Positions 1 through 7,494 of a stretch of 9,616 bases of DNA are shown here, piece by piece. The position numbers and the translations under genes were made by a program. The stretch spans positions 1 through 9,616 of the forward strand of contig JBBISU010000110.1 in assembly GCA_037441225.1 (NCBI GenBank). Direction: 5' to 3'. The stretch is from JBBFMJ01 sp037441225 (GTDB taxonomy: Bacteria > Acidobacteriota > Thermoanaerobaculia > UBA2201). The notes beneath the pieces are model-generated. The model was not told the origin of the DNA and did not search any database. It was given only the letters and a program-made list of their open reading frames with translations. Within the stretch, counting starts at the first letter, position 1. The number at the start of each line of letters is the position of its first letter.

Positions 1-285
1 GTTGAAAAATGTAAGGAATTTTTTGATCCTTATGTTTTAGGAGTGGCATCAAAGGAAAAAGAATGCAAAGAAGGTGAGGTATATGTAAAGACAACTGGGA
101 TTGCTTATGTTAAAGTAGATTCAAGTTTTGGAAAGATTTCAAAGGGTGATTTGATTGTAACTTCTGTAAATTATGGCTATGGAATGAAAGGAGAAAATTC
201 TCCACAGGGAACTGTTTTAGGAAAAGCCCTTGAAAATTTTAAAGAAGGAAATGGGAAAATAAAAATTCTTCTTATGCCAAGGTAA
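1..285 (+). CDS. C-terminal end of a surface/fibre-type protein (5' partial)
   Basis: The frame is open from the first base, so this is the last 94 codons of a longer gene; a GTG at 43 is internal and not a real start. The visible pattern is FDPYVLGVAS, then a strand ending AYVKVD, then ISKGDLIVTS, GYGMKG, GTVLGKALENF and a final KIKILLMPR. This matches what I know of a terminal domain found at the C-end of many large bacterial surface and tail-fibre-like proteins, with the general form yDPrvvGV..S, I..GDlLvtS..pGyamk, pGtvvGkAle, and a short closing beta strand. That family assignment is from memory and not a search. The domain probably folds as a small beta structure closing a fibre or repeat protein. 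It ends 19 bases before the next gene, which has its own AGGAGGT site, so it is probably the first visible gene of the surface-protein operon. The upstream part, including any signal peptide, is outside the window. Confidence 0.7.
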   Translation, partial: VEKCKEFFDPYVLGVASKEKECKEGEVYVKTTGIAYVKVDSSFGKISKGDLIVTSVNYGYGMKGENSPQGTVLGKALENFKEGNGKIKILLMPR

Positions 286-293
286 AAATATTT

Positions 294-300
294 AGGAGGT
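294..300 (+). promoter_or_regulatory. Ribosome binding site for the 421-residue secreted protein
   Basis: AGGAGGT lies 4 bases before the ATG at 305. It is a near-perfect anti-16S match and fixes the start of this gene. Confidence 0.75.
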
Positions 301-304
301 TTAT

Positions 305-1570
305 ATGAAAAATTTTGTTTGTTTAATTATCTTTTCAATATTTACATTTTATGTTTTTGCCTTTGACATTTCAGTTGAATCCATTTATCTGGGAAATTTA
401 GACTGCAAAATTCACATTGTTTTGAAAAATTCAGGTGGGAATATACCTGATAATATTTTCAGGGAAGGAAAAATCAAAATTAAGAAACCTTCTATTAAGA
501 GACCCTTAACCCTTTATCTTGCTAAAATTGATAAAAATAAGGAATTAAATTCTAAAAAAATTTTTGACTATAATACAGGTATAAAAATAACGAAAAATGA
601 AAGTGTTGAAGTTTATCTGGAAAACATAAATGATTCAAATCCAGCAAACAATTCAAAAGTTGAAAATTTAAACATCTCATCTTGTAAACCAGAAAGGGAC
701 ACAAAAATAGGTTTAAAAGGTGACTATGAAGAACATTTAATTTCAGGAAATCCTTTTGATAAAAAATTCCAGATCAAACTAAATAATATTTCTCCACCAA
801 AAAGTGTTTATATATATGATGCCTTGAGATCTCCACAAAAATTTTTGTATATAGAAGGTAGCTCAAAAGAAAAAGATGCTGATAGCATAAAAATTGAATT
901 TCTTGGAAAAAATAATACAGTTTTGCACACAAGAAACATAAGTATTTATGGGGACAATGATAGAGTAGGTGTCTGGGAAATGGTTAATTTTTCAGATTCA
1001 CAGGTAAGAGATGCTCATTTTTTTAATGTCAAAGGGACGTTGAAACTAAAAAATGGAACATATTCACAAAACTCAAAAGTTATGAAACTATGGGTAAACC
1101 TTGTAAATGAATATTATTATTATCAGGACTGGGCTTCAAGGGGAACTCAAATAATGACTGTAAATGGAACAAAGGGACCAGTTTTAATTGAAGGACTTAA
1201 AGATGATGACAGAGAAGGAAATATGGAAATTCAAATATCAAGTTCAGGTGCCTGTCCTTCGGATTTTCCAGTATTAAAAAATAAAAAGATTCATTTTTAC
1301 ACCACACATGAAGATGGGAGAATAATTACGCCACAGACAGGGTATACAGTAAATCTTTCTGATAACCAAAGTTCCTACAATTTTACAATGAAAGATTTGA
1401 TTCAAGAAATGGGGCTTCAATGGGGTGCCAGATGGTATTTTATATCTGTAAATATCTCATATCAATGTTATAAACCTTCATCTGGCTCAAATATAGAAGT
1501 AGTATTTCCTCAAAATAAAGAGACAAACACGGTAAATATTAGGTTTCTTGCACCTTTGCCCTTGCTTTAA
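305..1570 (+). CDS. Secreted protein with CARDB-like N-terminal domain, function unknown
   Basis: The 421-residue protein starts with a classical Sec signal (Lys at 3, hydrophobic core 4-18, likely cut after A19). Residues 20-128 form a beta-rich domain with the pattern FDISVESIYL...C34...LKNSGGNIPDN...GKIKIK and, further on, YNTGIKIT, VEVYLEN and NNSK; this resembles CARDB-type cell-adhesion modules. The same domain opens the next gene, with both cysteines (C34 and C127 here) in matching places, which suggests a disulfide in an oxidising compartment. The remainder (about 150-421) is Asn/Lys/Ser-rich and beta-strand-like without a motif I recognise; two more cysteines lie in it, in SSGACPSD and SYQCYKP. 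There is no membrane anchor or catalytic motif. The gene sits between the fibre-type gene and its larger paralogue, 9 bases upstream of the latter, so they are probably co-transcribed. A structural or binding role at the cell surface is an inference. Confidence 0.85.
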   Translation: MKNFVCLIIFSIFTFYVFAFDISVESIYLGNLDCKIHIVLKNSGGNIPDNIFREGKIKIKKPSIKRPLTLYLAKIDKNKELNSKKIFDYNTGIKITKNESVEVYLENINDSNPANNSKVENLNISSCKPERDTKIGLKGDYEEHLISGNPFDKKFQIKLNNISPPKSVYIYDALRSPQKFLYIEGSSKEKDADSIKIEFLGKNNTVLHTRNISIYGDNDRVGVWEMVNFSDSQVRDAHFFNVKGTLKLKNGTYSQNSKVMKLWVNLVNEYYYYQDWASRGTQIMTVNGTKGPVLIEGLKDDDREGNMEIQISSSGACPSDFPVLKNKKIHFYTTHEDGRIITPQTGYTVNLSDNQSSYNFTMKDLIQEMGLQWGARWYFISVNISYQCYKPSSGSNIEVVFPQNKETNTVNIRFLAPLPLL

Positions 1571-1579
1571 GGAGATCTT

Positions 1580-3871
1580 ATGAAAACAAAATTTATCTTT
1601 TCAATTTTAATTTTTTGTTTTTTTCAGTTTTCTTTTTCTCAGGTATCAAAATCAAAAAACATAAGGATTCCCTTTGATGTATCTGTTGAAAAAGTTTATG
1701 TAAATAAAAATTCCTGTGATTTAATTGTTTATTTAAAAAACAAGGGGTCTCAAATTCCAGAAAATGCCATATCCCAAGGAAAATTAAGGATTAAACTCTC
1801 ATCCCAACAAAAGGAAATATTCTTAAAAGATATTCCACAAATAAATGATTTGAACACAAAAAGATATATAAATTACAACACTGAAATTAAATTAACAGAA
1901 GATGGAAATGTGGAAGTGGAAATTGAAAATGTCCTGGATGGAAATAAAAGCAACAACATAAAAATTCAGCATATTAAAAGGGAAGGAAAGTGTCTTGCTG
2001 TATTTGCTGAAAAGCAAGAAAAACCAGAAGTAAAAAAAGAAAAGAAAAAAGAAGAGAAAAAAAGTGTATCTGTTTATCCTTCAGAAACACTTCCAGTTTT
2101 TATTGAACCAGTAAAAAATTCAAATATAAGTTATGAAAAATATGTTCTTATAAAATTCAGGGTTCCTGAAGAAGTAAAAGGAAAACATTTAAAAGGAATA
2201 TTTTATTTTACAAAAAGGGATACTGGGGATAAATATTATCTTATTGATCCCCGAGAGGGTTTTTGGTTTGATAATTTACCTATTTATTTCCAGCAAGATA
2301 ATGATGAATACCTGGAAATCTGGTCTTTTAATTTGGGAGCAGGAAGATACTTTGATGAAAGAGGAAATATAGTAAAATTTCTTCCCATTGGTCAATACCA
2401 AATAAATGGAGATATATACAATCCTTCTGGTGTTTTAATTAAAAATTATTTAGGAGGTCCTTTTACAATTGTACAGTTACAAATAGGTGATGTAGAAGGT
2501 CCGGAAAAACCAGATATTTCAGTTAAAAATTATCCACTAATTATAGAAAACATAATAATGAATCTTGAGGAATGGCTTGATAAGGGGATGAATTTAAAAG
2601 TTGAAATCAGGGGAAGGACAAGGGATGGAAGCCCTGTTACAAAGTACTGCCATGAAAGTGGTTGCGGCGGAAATTTGAGATTTGATATTTACAAATCTGA
2701 TGATTATTCTGCCAAGGTCTTCACACATACTGTTACAATAAAACCAGGGAGATTAAAAGTCAATCCAAATGTTCCTTCTACTTTTGGGACTTTTAGTGAT
2801 CCTTTGAGAGTTTCAATTGCACTTCCAGAAAAGACAAGTTATACGATTGCAGCAACAATTAAATATGATTGGGCGGAAGAAAAAACTGTTTCGCAGAATT
2901 TTCTTGTTACAGAAGGTGGACCAAGATTGGGAGGAGATGGAGAGGTGGGCGTAAATGTAGCTAATGTAGTCTTATGGCCAAAGGATAATACTATATTTAT
3001 ATCAGGTGAAGAACTAACATTAAAATGGAGCAAAAAAAGTGGTTTAACAACAAGGATTCTTTATTCAACTGATGGTGGGGGGAGCTGGAAAAAAATAGCA
3101 GAATTGGTTGAAGAAAAAGAGTATAAATGGCAGGTGCCTTTTGATTTCACAGAAGATGGAAGAATGAAATTTCAGTGGTTTATTATAAAACCAGAAGAAA
3201 GTGGATTAATTTTGGCAGAACAAACGATAAAAATAAAAATAAGAGGAGTGCAACTGATTTCACCAGTAAGTGGAGCAATGATAAAGCCAAATAGCCATTT
3301 TGATATAAAGTGGAATTCATCAAAGGTAGGAGCACTTTTTATAAAATTATTTTACAATATAGGCAGAGGAGAAGTTGAAATAAATTGCTTACCTTCTACA
3401 CAAAGTATGACACACTGGTATGTCCCAAATACAACTTATGTTAATGCAAGTGTCCGAGCAATACTTACAAATAAATGCAGTGGAGGTGTTGATATATTTG
3501 GAGAAAGCAAAGCCTATCCTGTGGAAATCAGAGATCCCTATATTTCCTTTATAAGTCCAAAGCATGGAGACAATATTTTAAGCAAATCAAGGATAAATAT
3601 ATCTTATACTGCTATAAAGCCAGAAGGTTTCCCTTCAAAAGGTAAAGTTTCCTTATTTTACAGACTTTCAGGATCTGATACCTGGAATGAAATTGCTTCC
3701 AATCTCCCAATATCAGGAAGTGTAGGGTGGGAAGTTCCTTCTTTACTGGACACAAGATCAGCATATCTTCGTGCAGTCTGGATATATCCTGTAGGTGATG
3801 TAAATGAAACTTTTTCAAGTGAAATTATGATAACCATCAAAGCCCAAGAAGGCGAATTTATAAGGAGATGA
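1580..3871 (+). CDS. Large secreted multi-domain beta-sandwich protein
   Basis: The 763-residue protein has a Sec signal (1-20, core FIFSILIFCFFQFSF, likely cut before Q21). Residues 31-140 are paralogous to the N-terminal domain of the preceding gene (FDVSVEKVY, C46, LKNKGSQIPEN, GKLRIK, YNTEIKLT, C138). A Lys/Glu linker (about 143-162) follows, encoded by A-rich DNA. Residues 165-450 are two or more beta-rich segments I cannot name, with a CHESGCGG cysteine pair at 357 and 362. The C-terminal 300 residues hold three similar modules of about 95 residues, marked by LTLKWS (479), FDIKWNSS (573) and INISYTA (672). Two of them have a sequence like YSTDGGGSWKKIAE (495) or FYRLSGSDTWNEIAS (693). 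This is the general look of Ig/Fn3-like or Kre9-type domains. A GGAG site precedes the ATG, 9 bases after the previous stop. No anchor is seen. It is likely a periplasmic or surface scaffold or adhesin; the role is inferred. Confidence 0.87.
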   Translation: MKTKFIFSILIFCFFQFSFSQVSKSKNIRIPFDVSVEKVYVNKNSCDLIVYLKNKGSQIPENAISQGKLRIKLSSQQKEIFLKDIPQINDLNTKRYINYNTEIKLTEDGNVEVEIENVLDGNKSNNIKIQHIKREGKCLAVFAEKQEKPEVKKEKKKEEKKSVSVYPSETLPVFIEPVKNSNISYEKYVLIKFRVPEEVKGKHLKGIFYFTKRDTGDKYYLIDPREGFWFDNLPIYFQQDNDEYLEIWSFNLGAGRYFDERGNIVKFLPIGQYQINGDIYNPSGVLIKNYLGGPFTIVQLQIGDVEGPEKPDISVKNYPLIIENIIMNLEEWLDKGMNLKVEIRGRTRDGSPVTKYCHESGCGGNLRFDIYKSDDYSAKVFTHTVTIKPGRLKVNPNVPSTFGTFSDPLRVSIALPEKTSYTIAATIKYDWAEEKTVSQNFLVTEGGPRLGGDGEVGVNVANVVLWPKDNTIFISGEELTLKWSKKSGLTTRILYSTDGGGSWKKIAELVEEKEYKWQVPFDFTEDGRMKFQWFIIKPEESGLILAEQTIKIKIRGVQLISPVSGAMIKPNSHFDIKWNSSKVGALFIKLFYNIGRGEVEINCLPSTQSMTHWYVPNTTYVNASVRAILTNKCSGGVDIFGESKAYPVEIRDPYISFISPKHGDNILSKSRINISYTAIKPEGFPSKGKVSLFYRLSGSDTWNEIASNLPISGSVGWEVPSLLDTRSAYLRAVWIYPVGDVNETFSSEIMITIKAQEGEFIRR

Positions 3872-3872
3872 T

Positions 3873-5798
3873 ATGAAAGGAATAATTTTCTTTTTTGCAA
3901 TTATCAAATCTTTATTCCTTTATTCAAACAATTTGGTTGAACTCAAAGCCCCTAATTCTTTTAACTATGGAGAAAAATTTAGCATAGAGGTATCTGTAAA
4001 GGTAGTTCCAAAATACACAAGGATTTATTTTAGATATTCTGGTATTGAAGAATATCAAGTAAGGGATATGCAAAAAATGAATGGAACTTATAATTTTGAA
4101 ATTGATACATCTTTATATGCAAGCCCTTACTTTGAGTATTACATTGAAGTCCTTATAGAAGAAAACCCAATATATTTTCCAGAAGGTGCTCCACAAAATA
4201 TAATTAAAATAGAAGCAAAAAATGAAGAACTTGTGCCAAGTATTCCTCAAGATTTTCCACTGCCTTCAGAAGAAGAAAAATTTATTTTCCCTCTGGATTT
4301 AAATGGTGATGTAGAACATTTAATTAATGAAAAAGAAGAAAGTGAAGAAAACAAAACAGAAAGTTCTGGAAATATAAGAATATATCCTTCATATAAAAGC
4401 AAAAGTGGATTTTCTGCTGAATTGGATGCAAATTTTAATATGACAAGCAATCCTTTACCAGAAGAAAAGAAAATAGATTTATCTGATATGAATTTAAAAT
4501 TTTCCAAAGATAACAATAGTTTTAATATAGGGGACTTAAATATTTCAGAATCAGAATATTCCATTTCTGCTTCTGGCAGGCGTGGTTTAAACTACCTTTA
4601 TCAAAATCAAAAAGCATATATAAATATTTTTGATATATCTTCCCAGCAACCAAAAGGATTTGATGGTTTTGGAATTCCAAAATCAAAAATTAGCATATAT
4701 GGAAGCGCAATTGGCTACAATTTATTTGATGGCAGATTATCCCTAAAAACAATTTATTTAAAAGGAAAAGATAACCCCAATGAAGGGACAAATGTAAACT
4801 CTTCAGAATTATATCAAGCAAGGGAAGGAAGTATTATATCTTTTCTTCAAGAGTTGAAATTGTTTAAAAATACTTTTAGCATAAAATCTGAATATGCAAA
4901 ATCAAAATATGATGAAAATTTAGAAGATGATTCTAGAGCTATTTCTGATAAAGCATACAAAATAGGGACTTCCTTTTCATCGGGATTTTTTGCCTTTGGA
5001 CTTAATTATAACTACATAGGAAAAGATTTCAACTCCATTGGTTACCAATATTTTTTAAATAACAGAAAAGGTTATGATTCAAACATAAATTTTAATTTCA
5101 CAAGATTTAGTTTAGCATTAAATCTTTTTTCTTTACAAGACAATTCAGAAGACGATCCTGATGAATTTACAACAAAAAATAAATCAGGAAACTTAAATAT
5201 ACTCCTTAATCCAACTGATAAATTTTCAATAAATTTTAGTTTAAGAAAAGATAAACAAAAAACATACTTAGGAGATGAAGAAGTTTTAGGACAAGATAGC
5301 ATAACCAATGAATTTTCAGGAAGTTTTTCTATAAATTTATCTCAAAGTTCAACTCTTTTATTTTCTTATGCAAATTCTTCCCTATCAAGTGAGTATAACC
5401 CAGAAAGTGAAAGTTCAACTTCTACTATAAATATTGGAGGCTCCTTTAGAAAGGGAAATAACTTTTCTTTAAACCCATCAATTGGATATGGCGTATCAAA
5501 AAATGAATTTACAGAAGATGAAAATAAAACCTTTAACATTTTTTTAAATGGAAATTTTTATTTTATTCCTTCCATTTTATCTTTAAACATTTCTACTGGT
5601 TTAATTAAAAATAAAGACCCTTTGGATCAAAAAACAGATACAATAAATGCCACAGCAAACCTTTCCTTTGACCTTGGAAATCTTGTAAAAAAGTTTCAAT
5701 CTGTTATTTCTATAAATGGAAGCTATATGAAGAACAAAACAGAAATTGATGAAAATACAGATTATAAAGTATATGCTCAGTTAAGTTTTTCTTTTTAA
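3873..5798 (+). CDS. Predicted outer-membrane beta-barrel protein with Ig-like N-terminal domain
   Basis: The 641-residue protein begins with a signal peptide (MKGIIFFFAIIKSLFLYSNN). Residues 20-115 look like one Ig/Fn3-type domain (pattern YGEKFSIEVSV, IYFRYSG, MNGTYNFEID, YYIEVLIEENP). An acidic Pro/Glu linker spans about 116-165. From about 166 to the end the sequence alternates polar and hydrophobic residues in short strands separated by Asn/Asp/Ser/Lys loops, for instance FSINFSLRKD, NEFSGSFSINLS and TLLFSYANSS. This is typical of a transmembrane beta-barrel with many strands. The protein ends KVYAQLSFSF*, with the terminal Phe and alternating aromatics expected of a BAM recognition signal. 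Within the barrel, NIGDLNIS followed by SGRRGLNY (about 218-240) may be an early-strand motif. The start overlaps almost directly with the preceding gene (one base between stop and ATG, AGGAG 5 bases before it), pointing to translational coupling. It could be a secretion channel, porin or anchor for its secreted neighbours; which one cannot be told. Confidence 0.85.
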   Translation: MKGIIFFFAIIKSLFLYSNNLVELKAPNSFNYGEKFSIEVSVKVVPKYTRIYFRYSGIEEYQVRDMQKMNGTYNFEIDTSLYASPYFEYYIEVLIEENPIYFPEGAPQNIIKIEAKNEELVPSIPQDFPLPSEEEKFIFPLDLNGDVEHLINEKEESEENKTESSGNIRIYPSYKSKSGFSAELDANFNMTSNPLPEEKKIDLSDMNLKFSKDNNSFNIGDLNISESEYSISASGRRGLNYLYQNQKAYINIFDISSQQPKGFDGFGIPKSKISIYGSAIGYNLFDGRLSLKTIYLKGKDNPNEGTNVNSSELYQAREGSIISFLQELKLFKNTFSIKSEYAKSKYDENLEDDSRAISDKAYKIGTSFSSGFFAFGLNYNYIGKDFNSIGYQYFLNNRKGYDSNINFNFTRFSLALNLFSLQDNSEDDPDEFTTKNKSGNLNILLNPTDKFSINFSLRKDKQKTYLGDEEVLGQDSITNEFSGSFSINLSQSSTLLFSYANSSLSSEYNPESESSTSTINIGGSFRKGNNFSLNPSIGYGVSKNEFTEDENKTFNIFLNGNFYFIPSILSLNISTGLIKNKDPLDQKTDTINATANLSFDLGNLVKKFQSVISINGSYMKNKTEIDENTDYKVYAQLSFSF

Positions 5799-5803
5799 GG
5801 AGG
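5797..5803 (+). promoter_or_regulatory. Ribosome binding site for the PKD protein
   Basis: AAGGAGG overlaps the stop codon of the barrel gene and lies 4 bases before the ATG at 5808. It fixes the start and supports translational coupling within the operon. Confidence 0.75.
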
Positions 5804-5807
5804 AAAG

Positions 5808-7034
5808 ATGAAAAAAATTATATTTCTAATTTTAATTTTTGCAAATCTTTCATTTGGAACAATTACCTATAATCCACAAATGCCAAATGTAGAACAAGAA
5901 ATAACATTTAACTTAACTCACCCTGATGGAGTATATCCACCTTCTGTATTCTGGGATTTTGGAGATGGAAGCACAGCTTCTTCAAATTCAACAGTTTTAA
6001 AAAGTTATTTAACTTCTGGAAATTTTACAGTATCTGTAAATTATAGAACCTTGAAAGAACAAAATGTAACAGAAAGTATAACTATAAATGTAACAGAAAG
6101 GAGGAGAATTAGTTTTTTCCCAACAAATCCTACGGTTAATAGGGATATTGTATTTACAGCAGAAAGTTTTTTTTCTAATGATATATTATGGGATTTTGGA
6201 GATGGTTCTTCTCCACAATGTCTTCAAAGGCAAGCAGTTCATAGGTATGATGAACCTGGCAGGTACAGGGTTTCAGCAATTGATTGGTGTGGAAAATCTG
6301 TTGCAAGCATTGGAACTTATGTAAATGTTTCTGAAGAAAAAGGACCAAGAGCACCTTTTAAGATTTCCTTTATTGAACTTAAATTTGACAATGGAAAACC
6401 TTATAAAAATGTTGTAAAAGATTCAGAAGATTTAGTTGCTTATGCCAACATCAAATATGAAGGAAGTGGTATCTTAATTGCACAATGGGAAGCAGATGGT
6501 GTATTATTCAAACAAGTACAAAAAGTCCTTCCTTATGCTGAATATACAACAATTGATTCTGGAAAAATACCTTCCCTTCCAACAAATATAGTTGGTATGC
6601 ATAATGTAACTTTAAAAATAATCCAGCCAGAAGTTGAGTATCCAATTCCAGTAATAAGATACTATGTTTCTTTAAAAAAAGAAAAGATTGAAGATATTAC
6701 AATACCTGAAATTGAAGGTAAAACTGCTGATGGTAAAGAAGTTCAGATAAAAGAAAATACAATAAATTTGCAAAAGACAGATTATTTCATTATAAAAGGA
6801 AAAATAAAAAATAAAATAAAAGAAGAAATAAAGTATGCAGTTCTAAGAATATTCTTAAATGATAAACTAATACAACAAAATATTATAAAAGATTTAAAAG
6901 AAGGAAAAGACATTGAATTTGCAACTTCCATATTAAATAAAAAAATTTCAGGTGGGAAATTATATATAACTGTTTATGATATAACAACGAAACCACCAAA
7001 ATTGATATTTTTTGAAAGATATTTTTTAAAATAA
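5808..7034 (+). CDS. Secreted protein with two PKD domains
   Basis: The 408-residue protein has a signal peptide (MKKIIFLILIFANLSFG, likely cut after G17). Two PKD domains follow at about 18-96 and 100-175. Each carries the hallmark WDFGDGS (49-55 and 128-134) and a later Tyr-containing strand (SGNFTVSV; PGRYRVSA). PKD domains are extracellular beta-sandwich modules common in surface and polysaccharide- or protein-binding proteins. Residues 185-290 form a further beta-rich region (ILIAQWEADG, HNVTLKI) of CARDB/Ig character, and 325-408 a last Lys-rich beta domain (YAVLRIFLND, KLYITVYD). Two cysteines in PKD2 (C138, C161) could form a disulfide. There is no catalytic motif and no membrane anchor. 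It is the last gene of the operon and is followed by a hairpin. With the beta-barrel next door, it may work at the outer surface or in the periplasm; this is inferred from context. Confidence 0.87.
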   Translation: MKKIIFLILIFANLSFGTITYNPQMPNVEQEITFNLTHPDGVYPPSVFWDFGDGSTASSNSTVLKSYLTSGNFTVSVNYRTLKEQNVTESITINVTERRRISFFPTNPTVNRDIVFTAESFFSNDILWDFGDGSSPQCLQRQAVHRYDEPGRYRVSAIDWCGKSVASIGTYVNVSEEKGPRAPFKISFIELKFDNGKPYKNVVKDSEDLVAYANIKYEGSGILIAQWEADGVLFKQVQKVLPYAEYTTIDSGKIPSLPTNIVGMHNVTLKIIQPEVEYPIPVIRYYVSLKKEKIEDITIPEIEGKTADGKEVQIKENTINLQKTDYFIIKGKIKNKIKEEIKYAVLRIFLNDKLIQQNIIKDLKEGKDIEFATSILNKKISGGKLYITVYDITTKPPKLIFFERYFLK

Positions 7035-7065
7035 TGTTTAAATAATCTTAATGCTTTTTAACCTT

Positions 7066-7105
7066 TTTAGAGGGCAAACTTCTCCGCCCTTAAATTTTAT
7101 CATTT
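7066..7105 (+). terminator. Possible terminator of the surface-protein operon
   Basis: AGGGC (7071-7075) pairs with GCCCT (7086-7090) across a 10-base loop. With a G bulge at 7070 the stem extends by TTTA/TAAA to about 9 pairs, and a T-rich stretch (TTTTATCATTTT) follows on the + strand. It lies 30 bases after the PKD gene stop and just beyond the - strand zinc-finger gene, so it separates convergent genes. The - strand side lacks a T-run, so it probably works mainly for the + strand. Confidence 0.5.
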
Positions 7106-7252
7106 TATCTTTCCAGTGCCATGGCATCTATGGCACCTTCCATTTCCTTTGTGTTCACATTGTGTACAGGGACCTGAGTGTGGTATCTGTCCCGTACCCC
7201 TGCAATGCCTGCAAAGCCCTGTCCCTTTACACTCTGGACATACTTTTTCCAT
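7100..7252 (-). CDS. Stand-alone DnaJ-type zinc-finger mini-protein (50 residues)
   Basis: Reading the - strand from the ATG at 7252 to the TGA at 7100 gives 50 residues dominated by four CxxC motifs: CPECKGTG (5-12), CRHCRGTG (14-21), CTQCEHKGNG (29-38) and CHRCHGTG (40-47). These are close copies of the CxxCxGxG repeats that form the two zinc sites of the DnaJ cysteine-rich domain; eight cysteines would bind two zinc ions. There is no J domain, no C-terminal substrate-binding domain and no room for either. A strong GAGGAGG site sits 4 bases before the ATG and a promoter-like pair lies upstream, so it reads as a real gene and not a decayed DnaJ. It is also visibly richer in G+C than its surroundings, as expected for Gly/Cys codons. 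Small proteins of this type can act in protein-protein binding (anti-TRAP is a known DnaJ-finger-only example). The partner here is unknown. The nearest gene on the same strand is the radical SAM enzyme, 252 bases upstream. Confidence 0.85.
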   Translation of the reverse strand: MEKVCPECKGTGLCRHCRGTGQIPHSGPCTQCEHKGNGRCHRCHGTGKIK

Positions 7253-7256
7253 ATTT

Positions 7257-7263
7257 CCTCCTC
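7257..7263 (-). promoter_or_regulatory. Ribosome binding site of the zinc-finger mini-gene
   Basis: GAGGAGG on the - strand lies 4 bases before the ATG. It is one of the strongest such sites in the window and decides both the start and the reality of this short gene. Confidence 0.75.
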
Positions 7264-7291
7264 TTTTTTATTTTTTAAAATGTGCTTTTAA

Positions 7292-7319
7292 ATTGTATTA
7301 AAAATTAAGGATGAAACAA
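7292..7319 (-). promoter_or_regulatory. Candidate sigma-70 promoter for the zinc-finger mini-gene
   Basis: On the - strand, TTGTTT (7319-7314) and TACAAT (7297-7292) are separated by 16 bases. Transcription would start near 7285 and give a leader of about 33 bases. In such A+T-rich DNA, chance matches are common. Confidence 0.35.
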
Positions 7320-7328
7320 TATGATGAT

Positions 7329-7439
7329 GGAATGTATTTAAATCGGCACTTGAAACCAATAAATCTTTTTGATACAAAAAGGCACTATTCCCATCCATTG
7401 TCTTGACATTTGGAGCCATCAGACAAACGAAAATGTTCC
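7329..7439. repeat. Possible small dispersed element or mobile remnant
   Basis: This is the core of the 252-base stretch between the zinc-finger gene and the radical SAM gene. It is less A+T-rich than the flanks. It begins GGAATGTATTT and ends AAAATGTTCC, which are imperfect inverted repeats of each other. Inside are a perfect 7-base inverted repeat (CTTTTTG ATA CAAAAAG, 7365-7381) and a short dyad (TGTC TT GACA, 7399-7408). Several reading frames give short tracts without frame-specific coding character, including an ATG-initiated 42-codon - strand frame from 7419 without a ribosome binding site. I have an uncertain impression that similar short sequences recur in other thermophile genomes. 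No transposase is present. It could also be a structured RNA or plain spacer. Confidence 0.35.
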
Positions 7440-7470
7440 TTCTTATAATTTATTTAAAATAAAAGGAAAT

Positions 7471-7494
7471 AAAAAAGAAATTTTTAAAAATTCC
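7471..7494 (-). terminator. Weak A+T-only terminator candidate after the radical SAM gene
   Basis: On the - strand, 12 bases after the TGA, the palindrome AATTTTTAAAAATT (7479-7492) is followed by TTTCTTTTTT. The stem has only A-T pairs, so termination would be inefficient. An AAGGAGGG sequence (7500-7493) lies between the stop and the palindrome, with no standard start codon at a workable distance. Confidence 0.25.

Noticed and set aside
2029..2070. A-rich run as a possible slippage site or poly-A repeat
   Set aside because: It lies in an uninterrupted frame and simply encodes the Lys/Glu linker of the 763-residue protein.
7051..7301. Two + strand reading frames across this stretch, one Cys/Pro/His-rich
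   Set aside because: They are antisense to the DnaJ-type zinc-finger gene, which has a ribosome binding site and a clear motif pattern; the + frames have neither.
7378..7419. A - strand peptide MAPNVKTMDGNSA resembling the start of pyruvate:ferredoxin oxidoreductase
   Set aside because: The likeness stops after about nine residues, there is no ribosome binding site, and no further part of that large enzyme appears in any frame. Chance or a feature of the repeat-like element is more likely.
7403..7449. TTGACA at 7403 and TATAAT at 7444 as a + strand promoter
   Set aside because: The spacing is 35 bases, twice what is workable, and no + strand gene follows.
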